DNA of 20,568 bases from Azonexus sp. (GCA_031285115.1 JAITWU010000251.1:1-20568), one strand, 5' to 3'; positions 6,515 through 14,874 are shown, counted from the first letter of the stretch. Notes: generated from the sequence alone by a model not told the origin. Translations and numbers: made by a program.

Positions 6515-8401
6515 CTACCCCCCGCCATGCAGCAAAAAGCGTCCCGGATGCACGGCATCGGCCAAGTCGCGTTCGAGCGGCAGCGGCTCGCCTTCGAGAT
6601 AACTCAAGAGCAGATCGGCCATCAGCGCCGACCAGACAATGCCGCGTGTGCCAAAGCCCTGGACGCACCACAGGCCGGGCGTCGCTGGCAAGTTGCGCAA
6701 ACGGCGGTTGGTGGCGGTGTCCGGCGGCACGAGCGGGCCGACGATGGGCAGGCGATCCGGCGACATCGGGCGAAAACCGACGCGGCCAGGCAGGTCTTCC
6801 GGGGTGACGCCAGCGGCGAAATCAGGCAGGGTCAAGCGCAGGGCGGCGAGGTTTTCGGCGTGGTCTTTGGCGCGCAGGCCGGGTTCATCATCATCGTAAC
6901 TGCTCGTTGCGCCAATCAGGCGGACGCCATCGACTACCGGCAGGGCGTAGCCAAACTGAAACAGCGCCACCTCAAGAGCGGGCGCGGCGCTGGATGGCAG
7001 ATGGCTGACCTGGCCGCGAGCGGCGCGTTGCGGCAGGTGGGCGAACTGGGCAAAACGCGGCGCAGCGACGCCGCTCGCCATGACCAGCACCGGCGCGGCG
7101 GCAAGGAGACGGCCATCGGCAGCCAGCGCCTGCCACTCTCCGTTATCCGCGTTGCGTTCGAGGGCTGCGACGGCGCTGGAAAAACGGCAGTCGATGCGCT
7201 CAGGAAAAGCCGCCAGCGCCGCCCGGCAAAGCGACGGCGGCTGCGCCCAACCGGCAGTCGGGAACCACCAGCCGCCGCGCCGCAGCGGCTGTTTGAGGCG
7301 CGCCGAGGCGGCTTCCCGGTCGGCAAATTGGAAAAATTCAGGCGGCAGGCCAAGTTGCTCGACGGTTCGCCGCTGCTGCGCCTCGTGCTCGGCTTCCCGC
7401 GCCAGATGCAAAATGCCGCAGGCCGACCAGCGGGCCGTCGGCAGGGTTTCGAGTAAAGCGCGGGTGGCGAAAAAACCGGCGCGGGTAAGGCGGGCGAGGC
7501 GGTTGTCGTCGGCGCTCGGCAGTGGCCGCAACATCCCGGCGAGATTGCCGGAAGCGCCGTCGCCCGCCGCTGCTTTTTCTTCCAGCACGGTAACTTGCCA
7601 GCCCGCCGCCGCCAGCCGGTGGGCGGCGGTGCTGCCAGCAACACCCGCGCCAATCACCATCGCCCGCCGTTCAGCGGGCAGGGGGCGGCGATCAGGCCGC
7701 TGCGAGCGGAAACGGCCTGTCAACATCTGGCGCTTGCCAGCGAAACCGGGGCGTTTTTCCAGATCGAACTCAGCGGCCGCCAGCGCCGCGCGCACCTCGC
7801 CCGCCACCGACCAGGTCGAGAGCGTCGCCCCCGGCGCGGCCATGCGGGCCAGCCCCCGGCACAGGCGCGGCGTCCACAGTTCCGGGTTTTGGGCGGGCGA
7901 AAAACCGTCGAGGTAATAAGCGTCGACCGAGGCGTCGATGCTGCCGAGTTCCGTGGCCGCATCGCCAAACAACAGGGTCAGAACGACCTGGCCGTCGGCA
8001 AAATAAAGCCGGTGCATCCCCGGCGTCAGCGGCGGCCAGCGGCGCTGCAACTCGCCCGCCAGCGCCGCCAGCTCCGGCCAGGCGCGATGGGCGCGGGCAA
8101 GGTCGGCGGCGGTCAACGGATGTTTTTCGACAGAAACGAAATGCAGCCGCCGACAACGCCGGGGATCATCACGCCAGGCTTGCCAGGTGGCGAGAAAATT
8201 AAGCCCCAGCCCAAAGCCGGTTTCGAGAATGACGAAACGCTGCCGACCCTGCCAGCGCGTTGGTAAATCGTTGCCGCCAAGAAAAACATGCCGCGCCTGC
8301 GCCGGGCCGCCGTGGGCCGAGTGGTAAACATCGCCAAAGACGACAGAGCAGGGCGTGCCGTCAGCGGTGAAATCGAGTTGGCCGGGATGGAGTTTGGGCA
8401 C
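6515..8401 (-). CDS. mnmC: Bifunctional tRNA mnm5s2U34 methyltransferase/oxidoreductase MnmC
   Basis: 628 aa fused enzyme (E. coli 668). The N-terminal MnmD-like methyltransferase has FGDVYHS (22-28), the SAM loop [13 protein letters not shown] (58-70) and [15 protein letters not shown] (163-177). The C-terminal FAD-dependent oxidoreductase has its Rossmann motif [13 protein letters not shown] at about 248-260 and the late [15 protein letters not shown] and [17 protein letters not shown] motifs. It performs the last two steps (cmnm5 to nm5 to mnm5) at the wobble uridine of certain tRNAs in the cytosol. Translation most likely begins at GTG 8401; no clear ribosome site is visible, but the next residues KLHPGQLDF align with the family N-terminus. 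A degenerate copy of this start region lies at 9131-9172. Confidence 0.95.
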   Translation of the reverse strand: MPKLHPGQLDFTADGTPCSVVFGDVYHSAHGGPAQARHVFLGGNDLPTRWQGRQRFVILETGFGLGLNFLATWQAWRDDPRRCRRLHFVSVEKHPLTAADLARAHRAWPELAALAGELQRRWPPLTPGMHRLYFADGQVVLTLLFGDAATELGSIDASVDAYYLDGFSPAQNPELWTPRLCRGLARMAAPGATLSTWSVAGEVRAALAAAEFDLEKRPGFAGKRQMLTGRFRSQRPDRRPLPAERRAMVIGAGVAGSTAAHRLAAAGWQVTVLEEKAAAGDGASGNLAGMLRPLPSADDNRLARLTRAGFFATRALLETLPTARWSACGILHLAREAEHEAQQRRTVEQLGLPPEFFQFADREAASARLKQPLRRGGWWFPTAGWAQPPSLCRAALAAFPERIDCRFSSAVAALERNADNGEWQALAADGRLLAAAPVLVMASGVAAPRFAQFAHLPQRAARGQVSHLPSSAAPALEVALFQFGYALPVVDGVRLIGATSSYDDDEPGLRAKDHAENLAALRLTLPDFAAGVTPEDLPGRVGFRPMSPDRLPIVGPLVPPDTATNRRLRNLPATPGLWCVQGFGTRGIVWSALMADLLLSYLEGEPLPLERDLADAVHPGRFLLHGGG

Positions 8402-8423
8402 GGGGGAATCAGTTGGCGCTGTT

Positions 8424-8526
8424 ATTCCATTTCCAGATCAAACGATTACTTTGTCGACTTCGCTTGCCGTGCGACAGCACTGCCTGCGCTTCGTCTTCGC
8501 GTACTCGCTTGATCTGAAAATGGAAT
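8424..8526. repeat. 103-bp element with 22-bp terminal inverted repeats
   Basis: The left arm (8424-8445) begins ATTCCATTTCCAGATCAA and the right arm (8505-8526) is its reverse complement except for two transitions, both of which could pair as G-U in RNA of one orientation. The 59-bp interior is G/C-rich, with repeated GCGAAG motifs on the minus strand. It fills the gap between mnmC and the membrane gene at 8530. No clear target-site duplication is seen. It resembles a small non-autonomous (MITE/REP-like) element or a strong bidirectional hairpin. Confidence 0.65.
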
Positions 8527-8529
8527 TAG

Positions 8530-8997
8530 CTATAGGGATAACAAACTCAGCGCATAGATGCCGCCAAGTCCTGACAAAAGCGAAAAACCGGCGAAAACGA
8601 GATGGCCGATGAGTCCGTGCTGCTTGCTTATAACGGTCAGCCAGGCGCCAAGCAGACAGGTGGCAGCAGCAAGTATGGCGGCTCCGGCAAGCGCCGAGCC
8701 GAGCAGTTCGCCAGCGAAGCCACCCCAAACCGCCCCGATTAAGGCTAATCCAAGGAAAGCGACGGGTTTCGATAGCGGCGGCGAAGGAACAGAGGCAAAG
8801 AGAGGAATGCCAGTCATCGTGCGTCCCTGCCAGATCAAGCCGAAGCCAACACCGAAAAAGAGAATTGAAAATCCGACGACCGGCCCAAGCAGATTGCCAA
8901 CCAGAAATCCAAAGATAGACGCCAGCGCGAGACATAGCAGAAAACGCCATGCAAAAAGAACAGCCATGATTGAGGGAGCGATGTCGGGTGTATCCAT
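8530..8997 (-). CDS. Multi-pass membrane protein, hypothetical, 155 aa
   Basis: I do not recognise the family. The frame stays open upstream to a TTG at 9033, but the extra 12 residues (MYIQNHNIISPL) come from A/T-rich, promoter-like sequence, so ATG 8997 (MDTPDIAPS) is preferred; neither start has a strong ribosome site. The protein has about five hydrophobic segments: roughly residues 10-30 and 31-52 at the N-terminus, then glycine/alanine-rich helices around 75-95, 97-118 and 128-152, and a short polar loop (QGRTMTGIPLFASVPSPPLS) after the second. It sits in the accessory block between lysS and mnmC, and its base composition is less G/C-rich than the housekeeping genes. Confidence 0.6.
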   Translation of the reverse strand: MDTPDIAPSIMAVLFAWRFLLCLALASIFGFLVGNLLGPVVGFSILFFGVGFGLIWQGRTMTGIPLFASVPSPPLSKPVAFLGLALIGAVWGGFAGELLGSALAGAAILAAATCLLGAWLTVISKQHGLIGHLVFAGFSLLSGLGGIYALSLLSL

Positions 8998-9021
8998 AAG
9001 TGGACTTATTATATTATGATT

Positions 9022-9033
9022 TTGTATATACAA
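9022..9033. promoter_or_regulatory. 12-bp palindrome in A/T-rich upstream region
   Basis: TTGTATATACAA is a perfect palindrome about 25 bp before the preferred ATG (8997) of the membrane gene, within an A/T-rich stretch (9003-9037) that could hold its promoter. It could be an operator; its spacing differs from the longer E. coli LexA consensus. Function is unknown. Confidence 0.3.
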
Positions 9034-9130
9034 TAAAGGCCGCAGGTTGTATCAAATAATCGTTGGTAATAGTTTATTGCGTTGCAGTTTATCCAGCCTG
9101 CCAGTCAATCTGGGCTACGCCTGTGGAAGG

Positions 9131-9172
9131 CGAGGTCGCCGGGGTGGAATTTGGACAAGGAGTGGAATCAGT
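9131..9172 (-). pseudogene. Degenerate copy of the mnmC start region
   Basis: Bases 9131-9172 align with 8374-8413 (mnmC codons 1 to about 9 and the preceding leader) with about 80% identity and one 2-nt gap. On the minus strand it reads TTG TCC AAA TTC CAC CCC GGC GAC CTC, i.e. a start-like codon then SKFHPGDL against PKLHPGQL of MnmC. It soon loses the MnmC frame and stops. It begins right at the stop of the gene at 9174. I read it as a remnant left when the block 8414-9130 was inserted or duplicated. The rest of 9034-9130 shows nothing recognisable. Confidence 0.6.
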
Positions 9173-9173
9173 A

Positions 9174-9848
9174 TCAGACAACACGACTGAGGTTAAATAT
9201 CGGCAGATACATTGCCCCCACGACAATGACAGCCGAGCAGCAGAGTATGAGTAGCAATAGCCAGAAGCCGATGATGTGGTTTGTGCGGATGCGCGGCGTA
9301 TAGGCGCTTTCCAATGAAATGAGGACAGCAGGCACGAATGCGATCAACGGCCAGACAAACAGCGCGAACCGGTAGTTGATGACGGCTGCGGTAGGGTTTG
9401 GAAGATCAACGCCAAAATTCTGAAAAACCTCCTCGAACGCCGGTATGGCGAAGACTACGAATGCAGGAAAGGCAAATGATGTGAGGAAGATGAGCCAGTA
9501 GGCGATGAGCAGAACTTTGCTGCGCGGAGCAACGTGGGCCTTGGGATCAGGCGGTGGAGGCAGGGCTGGTGACTCGGCCAACTTCGCGCCAGCAGGTTTG
9601 CCGGGATTGGGTGTATTTAGACTTTTTTCTGCCGAGACAATCTTGTTATAAACGAGCACTCCTGCGGTGGCAGGAAACAACGCAATGAATCCGTAGCTCA
9701 ACGCTGCTACGGAATCATATTGGAAGGCATAGATGGCGGCGATAAAGCTGCAAATGACTGCCAGAAGAGATGTTAGCGCGCAGATCAGTCGAAGTTTTTG
9801 TAATTTTGATTCTGGCTCAGCAATATTGTTTAGGCTCAATTTATTCAA
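9174..9848 (-). CDS. Membrane protein with GspF/PilC-like helices, 224 aa
   Basis: The start is probably TTG 9848, preceded by AAAGGA at a good distance. Five predicted helices lie at about 19-42, 47-67, 111-134, 156-178 and 191-214, with a proline-rich cytosolic loop (about 75-108) after the second. Two stretches recall the type II secretion/type IV pilus inner-membrane proteins GspF/PilC: IPAFEEVFQNFGVDLPNPT (135-153) after helix 3, and AMYLPIFNLSRVV (212-224) at the very C-terminus. The large cytoplasmic helical domains of GspF are absent, so this is at most a reduced relative and may be a resemblance only. It begins 20 bp after an attC-like site, a typical position for an integron cassette gene. 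Confidence 0.65.
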   Translation of the reverse strand: MNKLSLNNIAEPESKLQKLRLICALTSLLAVICSFIAAIYAFQYDSVAALSYGFIALFPATAGVLVYNKIVSAEKSLNTPNPGKPAGAKLAESPALPPPPDPKAHVAPRSKVLLIAYWLIFLTSFAFPAFVVFAIPAFEEVFQNFGVDLPNPTAAVINYRFALFVWPLIAFVPAVLISLESAYTPRIRTNHIIGFWLLLLILCCSAVIVVGAMYLPIFNLSRVV

Positions 9849-9866
9849 TGTTTTTTCCTTTGTTGG

Positions 9867-9916
9867 GATCTAACGCCTGAACCAAGGCGCGCCGCAAAGC
9901 GACATCTGCTTCAGGC
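9867..9916 (-). mobile_element. Integron attC-like recombination site
   Basis: On the minus strand the site ends in GCGTTAGAT-C-C with the R' box GTTAGAT (9874-9868), which fits the GTTRRRY consensus. The 35 nt up to and including it match the 3' half of the aadA-type attC as I remember it at about 29 positions, including CGCTT-x-GCGGCGCG and TTCA-x-GCGTTAGAT. The outer stem GCCTGAA/TTCAGGC (9916-9910 with 9881-9875) and an inner CGC-TTT-GCG hairpin give the expected imperfect palindrome. The left R'' box is degenerate (GCCTGAA instead of RYYYAAC), so activity is doubtful. It overlaps the stop codon of the PNPOx-like gene and precedes the next gene by 20 bp. No integrase is in the window. Confidence 0.65.
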
Positions 9917-10384
9917 CCCATTTGATAAAGGCTGAACGCGATAGGCGCACATTGCGGCTTTCATCTGTGATTGCTCGGTCGTCTCATTGGGGTAAAGCAG
10001 ATAACTCGGCGCGAGAATTGGCGTAACGGCGGTCGCTTTAATCACGAAAACACTGCGAATTGGAAATCTTGAGCCTGCAATCTGCTCAAGTGGCTTGGCC
10101 CAATGCCTGAACTCGGAAGATGTATTGGGAATATCTGCGGCTAGCCCCGAAACCTTGTAGCCCTTTTGTGAAAACACATCAATAAAGCTGACGCAGACTG
10201 CGGGGTTGCTGTGAATATTTCTGGCGCTGTCAGGCGATGCGATGTTGGCGATGACAAGGTGCTGTTCATCAAACGCCGTAAATATTTCTTTGGGCGAAAC
10301 ATTCGGCTGCCCGCCGCCATCAACCGTGGCGAGCCAGCACAGAACGCTCCGCTGAGTGGCTTCAATGATCTTGGCGGTGAGCAT
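9911..10384 (-). CDS. Pyridoxamine 5'-phosphate oxidase-like flavin protein, 157 aa
   Basis: The protein has the split-barrel FMN-binding fold of the PNPOx-like family: CWLATVDGGGQPNVSPKEIF (16-35), a strand-turn HLVIANIASPDSARNIHSNP (42-61), VCVSFIDVFSQKGYKVSG (63-80) and a C-terminal VFVIKATAVTPILAPSY. Members bind FMN or F420 and act on small substrates, or are of unknown function; the exact substrate cannot be told here. ATG 10384 lies 18 bp after the lysS stop on the same strand, so it may be read from lysS, although it has no clear ribosome site. Its stop codon TGA (9913-9911) lies inside an attC-like site, which suggests it arrived as an integron gene cassette. Confidence 0.8.
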   Translation of the reverse strand: MLTAKIIEATQRSVLCWLATVDGGGQPNVSPKEIFTAFDEQHLVIANIASPDSARNIHSNPAVCVSFIDVFSQKGYKVSGLAADIPNTSSEFRHWAKPLEQIAGSRFPIRSVFVIKATAVTPILAPSYLLYPNETTEQSQMKAAMCAYRVQPLSNGA

Positions 10385-10393
10385 GATGATGTC

Positions 10394-10415
10394 GTGACCG
10401 GATTATTCCGGTCGC
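10394..10415 (-). other. Hairpin with the lysS stop codon in its loop
   Basis: GACCGG (10396-10401) and CCGGTC (10408-10413) are perfectly complementary, extended by a wobble and a G-C pair. The 6-nt loop holds the lysS TAA (10405-10403). There is no T-tract, so it looks less like a terminator than an mRNA processing or stabilising structure between lysS and the following gene. Confidence 0.35.
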
Positions 10416-11902
10416 ATCGACGGAAACAAAATCACATCGCGGATCGCTGGAGAGTCGGTCAGCAGCATGATCAGCCGGTCGATGCCGATGCCGCAGCCGC
10501 CGGTGGGCGGCAGGCCGTATTCGAGGGCGCGGATGAAATCGGCGTCGTAATACATCGCTTCCTCGTCGCCCGCTTCCTTGGCTTTGGCCTGTTCGAGAAA
10601 ACGCGCGGCCTGGTCTTCGGCGTCGTTGAGTTCGGAAAAACCGTTGGCGATTTCGCGGCCAACGATGAACAGCTCGAAGCGTTCGGTGATTTCCGGATTG
10701 CTGTCGGAAGCGCGGGCGAGCGGCGAGACTTCGACCGGATAGTCGATGATGAAAGTCGGTTCCCAGCACTGCGCTTCGGCGCAGGCTTCAAACAACTGCA
10801 ATTGCAGGCTGCCGAGGCCGCCCGGCTTTATTTTCTCGCCGCAGGCGCGGATTTGGGCTTTGAGCCAGTCAGCGTCGGCCAGTTGGGCGTCGGTGAATTC
10901 CGGGCGCTCGCTCTGGATGGCCTGGTTGATGGTCAGCCGCCGGAAAGGCTTGGAGAGATCGAGTTCGCGGCCCTGATAGATAAACACTTCTTGGCCCAGC
11001 GCCTCGCGGGCGGCGTGGCGCAGCAAGCCCTCGGTGAAATCCATGAGCGTGCCGTAATTGGCATACGCCTCGTAGAACTCCATCATCGTAAATTCCGGGT
11101 TGTGGCGCGGACTCAAGCCCTCGTTACGAAAATTGCGGTTGATCTCGAACACCTTTTCAAAGCCGCCGACGACCAGCCGCTTCAAATACAACTCCGGCGC
11201 AATGCGCAGAAACTGCTGCATGTCGAGCGCGTTGTGGTGCGTCACGAACGGCTTGGCCGCAGCGCCGCCGGGAATCGGGTGCATCATCGGCGTTTCGACC
11301 TCCATGAAGCCGTGGCCGGTCATGTAATTGCGGATCGAGGCGACGATGGCCGAGCGGGCGCGGAAGACGAAGCGCGTCTCCTCGTTCATGATGAGATCAA
11401 CGTAACGCTGGCGGTATTTCAGTTCCTGATCGGCGAGGCCGTGGAATTTATCCGGCAGCGGGCGTAGCGATTTGGTGAGCAGCCGGATTTCCGTGGCTTG
11501 AATCGACAGTTCGCCGGTTTTGGTTTTCATCAATGTGCCGACGACGCCGAGAATATCGCCCAGATCCCAGGTCTTGAAGGCGGCGTAAGCGTCTTCGCCG
11601 ATTTTGTCGCGGGCGACGTAAATCTGGATGCGGCCCGAGAGATCCTGCACCGTGGCAAAAGACGCCTTGCCCATGACCCGCTTCAACATCATGCGACCGG
11701 CCACCTTGACCTCAACCGGCAGCGCCGCCAGTTCTTCGGCGCTTTTTTCGCCATAGCCCTGATGCAGAATGGCCGCCGTGTTTTCGCGCTGAAAGTCGTT
11801 GGGAAAGGCTTTGCCGGTCTTGCGCCACTCCGAGAGCTTGGCGCGGCGCTCGGCGATGATGTGGTTTTCGTCTGGCGGGGTGGGGGTTTCATGGGTAGAC
11901 AT
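10403..11902 (-). CDS. lysS: Lysyl-tRNA synthetase, class II
   Basis: 499 aa from ATG 11902, which is preceded by AAGGA at 6 nt; the frame is open further upstream to about 11944 but that start has no ribosome site. The N-terminal OB-fold anticodon-binding domain is seen around [19 protein letters not shown]. Class II catalytic motifs follow: motif 1 [19 protein letters not shown], motif 2 [20 protein letters not shown], and motif 3 [20 protein letters not shown] near the C-terminus. The enzyme charges tRNA-Lys in the cytosol. It lies 64 bp downstream of tex on the same strand; a palindromic TGTAAATTACA at 11928-11938 lies in the gap. The downstream neighbour is the PNPOx-like gene. Confidence 0.97.
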   Translation of the reverse strand: MSTHETPTPPDENHIIAERRAKLSEWRKTGKAFPNDFQRENTAAILHQGYGEKSAEELAALPVEVKVAGRMMLKRVMGKASFATVQDLSGRIQIYVARDKIGEDAYAAFKTWDLGDILGVVGTLMKTKTGELSIQATEIRLLTKSLRPLPDKFHGLADQELKYRQRYVDLIMNEETRFVFRARSAIVASIRNYMTGHGFMEVETPMMHPIPGGAAAKPFVTHHNALDMQQFLRIAPELYLKRLVVGGFEKVFEINRNFRNEGLSPRHNPEFTMMEFYEAYANYGTLMDFTEGLLRHAAREALGQEVFIYQGRELDLSKPFRRLTINQAIQSERPEFTDAQLADADWLKAQIRACGEKIKPGGLGSLQLQLFEACAEAQCWEPTFIIDYPVEVSPLARASDSNPEITERFELFIVGREIANGFSELNDAEDQAARFLEQAKAKEAGDEEAMYYDADFIRALEYGLPPTGGCGIGIDRLIMLLTDSPAIRDVILFPSMRPE

Positions 11903-11966
11903 CGGGAATCCTTGGTTTCTAGGCAACTGTAAATTACAACACAACTGATCTTCTTATTCTTCTTGT

Positions 11967-14291
11967 TTACCCCCGCAATTTGGCAAACGCCGCCGCCATC
12001 GCGTTGCTGGCGGGCGGCGGGGCGTTGTGGCGGGTTTGTTGGCGGGTGAGCGCGTTGTTGTGTTGATTGCTGCGCTGGGTGGCTTCGGCGCTGCGGGTTT
12101 TGCCGGGTTCGTCGGCAAGGCGCATGGTCAGCGCGATGCGCTGGCGGGCGAGGTCGATTTCGAGCACTTTGACTTTGACGACTTGCCCGGCTTTGACGAC
12201 GCTGTGCGGGTCTTTGACGAAGGTGGAAGATAGCGCCGAGATGTGCACGAGGCCGTCCTGATGGACGCCGATGTCGACAAAAGCGCCAAAGGCGGCGACG
12301 TTGGTGACGACGCCTTCGAGAATCATGCCGGGGCGCAGGTCTTTCATTTCCTCGACGCCGTCGGCGAAGGTGGCGGTTTTGAATTCCGGGCGCGGGTCGC
12401 GGCCCGGTTTTTCCAGTTCGCGCAGGATGTCCTGCACGGTCGGCAGGCCGAAATGATCGTCGGTGTATTTGGCCGGATTGAGATTTTTGAGGGCGCGGCT
12501 GTCGCCGAGAAGGCTCTTGATCGGCTGCTTGAGGTCGATGATGATTTTTTCGACCAGCGGGTAGGCTTCCGGATGCACGGCGGAGGCGTCGAGCGGGTTG
12601 TCGCCGTGGGGCACGCGCAGAAATCCGGCGGCCTGCTCGAAGGTTTTGTCGCCAAGGCGCGGCACTTTTTTGAGTTCCTGCCGCGATTTGAAGGCGCCGT
12701 GAGCATCGCGGTAGCTGACGATATGGGCGGCGAGACCGGCGTTCAGCCCGGAAATGCGGGTGAGCAGCGGGATTGAAGCGGTATTCACATCGACGCCGAC
12801 GGCATTCACGCAGTCTTCGACCACGGCGTCGAGCGAGCGGGCGAGCCGGGTTTGTGAAACGTCGTGCTGGTACTGGCCGACGCCGATGGATTTGGGTTCG
12901 ATTTTGACGAGTTCGGCGAGCGGGTCTTGCAGGCGGCGGGCAATGGAGACCGCGCCGCGCAGCGACACGTCCAGCTCGGGGAATTCTTTGGCGGCGAGTT
13001 CGGAGGCGGAATAAACGGAAGCTCCGGCTTCGGAGACGACGATGCGCGTCAGGCCCGCTTGCGGGTAGCGTTTGATGACATCTTGCGCCAGTTTGTCGGT
13101 TTCGCGGCTGGCCGTGCCGTTGCCGATGGCGATCAGCGTCACGCCGTGTTTGGCGGCCAGCCGGGCGATGGTGGCGATGGAGCCGTCCCAGTCGTTGCGC
13201 GGTTCGTGCGGATAGATGGTGGCGGTGTCGAGCAGCTTGCCGGTGGCGTCGACAATGGCGAGTTTGCAGCCGGTGCGGATGCCGGGGTCGATGCCCATCG
13301 TCACATGCTGACCGGCGGGCGCGGCGAGCAGCAGGTCTTTCAGGTTTTTGCCGAAGATGCGGATGGCTTCTTCTTCGGCGCGTTCGCGCAATTCGCCGGT
13401 GAGTTCGAGTTCGAGATGGGTGTGGATTTTGACTTTCCAGGTCCAGCGCACGGTGTCGGCCAGCCATTTGTCCGCCGGGCGGTTTTTGCCGCTGATGCCG
13501 AAACGGGCGGCGATGCGTAATTCACAGGGGTTGGCTCCCGGTTTCACGGCATCTTCGTTCAATTCCGAATCGAGGATGAGCGCAAGGCTGAGAAAACCTT
13601 CGTTACGCCCGCGCAGCAAGGCCAACGCCCGGTGCGAGGGAATCTCGGCGATGGCTTCGGCAAAGTCGAACCAGTCGCGGAATTTGGCGCCTTCGATTTC
13701 CTTGCCTTCGATGACGGTGGATTTGAGAAAACCGTGGTCTTTCAGGTGGTCGCGCAGGGTTTGCAGCAGTTCGGCATCCTCGGCGAATTTTTCCATGAGG
13801 ATTTGCCGCGCCCCGTCGAGCACAGCCTTGATGTCGGCAAAACCGGCTTCGGCGTTGAGGTAGTTGGCGGCTTCAAGCTCCGGCGTCAGTTCGGGGTTTT
13901 CGAGGAGCGCCAGGGCCAGCGGCTCGATGCCCGCCTCGCGGGCGATCTGCGCCTTGGTGCGGCGTTTTTGTTTGTAGGGCAGATACAAATCTTCGAGCCG
14001 CTGCTTGGTTTCGGCGTTGTCGATTTCGCTTTTGAGTTCGGGCGAGAGTTTGCCTTGTTCCTCGATGCTCGCCAGAATCGCCGTCCGGCGCTCTTCCAGT
14101 TCGCGCAGATAGCCGAGGCGCTCGGCCAGGAGGCGCAATTGCGTATCGTCGAGTTCGCCGGTCGCTTCCTTGCGGTAACGGGCGATGAAAGGCACGGTCG
14201 CGCCTTCATCCAGAAGGTTGACGGCGGCTTCGACCTGCGACGGGCGGACCTTGAGTTCGGCGGCAATGCGGTGGGCGATGGGGAGCAGCAT
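11967..14291 (-). CDS. tex: Tex family S1 RNA-binding protein
   Basis: 774 aa, the normal length for Tex. In order: the N-terminal helical/HTH-like region ([20 protein letters not shown], 33-52), the [15 protein letters not shown] motif (101-115), a YqgF/RNase H-like domain with [16 protein letters not shown] (333-348), helix-hairpin-helix modules (about 500-570, with [15 protein letters not shown]), and one S1 domain (655-724, [21 protein letters not shown]). The 50-residue tail is Gln/Asn-rich and polar. Tex is a cytoplasmic nucleic-acid-binding protein linked to transcription elongation and, in Bordetella, toxin expression. ATG 14291 has no clear ribosome site; the N-terminus [13 protein letters not shown] fits the family. 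It is divergent from fliW (120 bp). Confidence 0.95.
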   Translation of the reverse strand: MLLPIAHRIAAELKVRPSQVEAAVNLLDEGATVPFIARYRKEATGELDDTQLRLLAERLGYLRELEERRTAILASIEEQGKLSPELKSEIDNAETKQRLEDLYLPYKQKRRTKAQIAREAGIEPLALALLENPELTPELEAANYLNAEAGFADIKAVLDGARQILMEKFAEDAELLQTLRDHLKDHGFLKSTVIEGKEIEGAKFRDWFDFAEAIAEIPSHRALALLRGRNEGFLSLALILDSELNEDAVKPGANPCELRIAARFGISGKNRPADKWLADTVRWTWKVKIHTHLELELTGELRERAEEEAIRIFGKNLKDLLLAAPAGQHVTMGIDPGIRTGCKLAIVDATGKLLDTATIYPHEPRNDWDGSIATIARLAAKHGVTLIAIGNGTASRETDKLAQDVIKRYPQAGLTRIVVSEAGASVYSASELAAKEFPELDVSLRGAVSIARRLQDPLAELVKIEPKSIGVGQYQHDVSQTRLARSLDAVVEDCVNAVGVDVNTASIPLLTRISGLNAGLAAHIVSYRDAHGAFKSRQELKKVPRLGDKTFEQAAGFLRVPHGDNPLDASAVHPEAYPLVEKIIIDLKQPIKSLLGDSRALKNLNPAKYTDDHFGLPTVQDILRELEKPGRDPRPEFKTATFADGVEEMKDLRPGMILEGVVTNVAAFGAFVDIGVHQDGLVHISALSSTFVKDPHSVVKAGQVVKVKVLEIDLARQRIALTMRLADEPGKTRSAEATQRSNQHNNALTRQQTRHNAPPPASNAMAAAFAKLRG

Positions 14292-14347
14292 GGGGCGTGG
14301 CGCAACAGAAAAACGGGGGGGCGAATGATGCGCAATCCCGAACTAAA

Positions 14348-14376
14348 TTACAACCGCTGGAACAATGGTGTAGCAT
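14348..14376 (+). promoter_or_regulatory. Candidate sigma-70 promoter for fliW
   Basis: TTACAA (14348-14353), a 17-bp spacer and TAGCAT (14371-14376) lie 35 bp before the fliW ATG. Each hexamer is a partial match to consensus, so this is tentative. A flagellar sigma-28 signature was not seen. Confidence 0.3.
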
Positions 14377-14411
14377 TCCCGCAATGCCCATTTCATCACA
14401 AGGAGAAGCGT

Positions 14412-14849
14412 ATGAAAGTTGACACCTATCTGTTTGGTTCGATTGAAGTTGCTCCGGAAAAAGTCATTACTTTTCCCAATGGCTTGGTCGCCTTCGAGAA
14501 CGCCAAGCGTTACACCTTGATTCAGGAGGATGCGCAGAGCGGCAGCTTTACCCTGCAATCGCTCGACGAACCGGGGCTGGCGCTGCAAATCGTCGATCCC
14601 TCGACCCTTGGCTTTCAGTACGAACTCCAGTTGAGCGGGGCCGAATCGGAATTGCTGCAATGGCCCGCGCCTACCGACGTGGCGGTCATGCAGGTGTTGT
14701 CGAAGAAAGAAACCGATGGTAAATCCGGCATCGTGCCCAATCTGCGCGCGCCGCTGCTGATTAACCTCAAAGCGCGGCTCGGTCTGCAAAAAGTGATGGA
14801 AACTTTCCGTCCGAACGTCACGCTGTCGAATCTCGCCAGCGCGGTTTGA
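14412..14849 (+). CDS. fliW: Flagellar assembly factor FliW
   Basis: 145 aa, the usual FliW length. The start is set by AAGGAG (14400-14405) 6 nt before ATG 14412; the frame is open far upstream only because it is antisense to tex. Family features: [20 protein letters not shown] near residues 16-36, [15 protein letters not shown], the late [19 protein letters not shown] and a short tail. FliW binds the translational repressor CsrA (and flagellin in Bacillus and Campylobacter) and relieves repression of flagellin synthesis. No csrA or flagellar gene is in the window. It is divergent from tex and convergent with the carbonic-anhydrase-like gene, with hairpins in between. Confidence 0.95.
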   Translation: MKVDTYLFGSIEVAPEKVITFPNGLVAFENAKRYTLIQEDAQSGSFTLQSLDEPGLALQIVDPSTLGFQYELQLSGAESELLQWPAPTDVAVMQVLSKKETDGKSGIVPNLRAPLLINLKARLGLQKVMETFRPNVTLSNLASAV

Positions 14850-14855
14850 TTATTT

Positions 14856-14871
14856 ACCGGCGGCTGCCGGT
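14856..14871. terminator. First hairpin after fliW
   Basis: ACCGGC and GCCGGT pair perfectly over 6 bp with a 4-nt loop, 7 bp after the fliW stop. No T-run follows directly. It may act together with the stronger stem immediately downstream. Confidence 0.35.
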
Positions 14872-14874
14872 CAG

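Noticed and set aside
9034..9130. A second attC site after the gene at 9174
   Set aside because: No RYYYAAC/GTTRRRY pair with an intervening imperfect palindrome is present; only the mnmC-like remnant is recognisable.
9063..9303. Small plus-strand ORFs in the 9.1 kb gap
   Set aside because: They lack ribosome sites, overlap the end of the gene at 9174 and the mnmC-like remnant, and encode nothing recognisable.
11903..11944. 14-residue longer LysS start
   Set aside because: No ribosome site there, and the extra residues do not resemble LysS; AAGGA precedes ATG 11902.
13632..14411. N-terminal extension of FliW by about 260 residues
   Set aside because: The frame is open only because it is antisense to tex. 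The ribosome site AAGGAG and FliW homology set the start at 14412.
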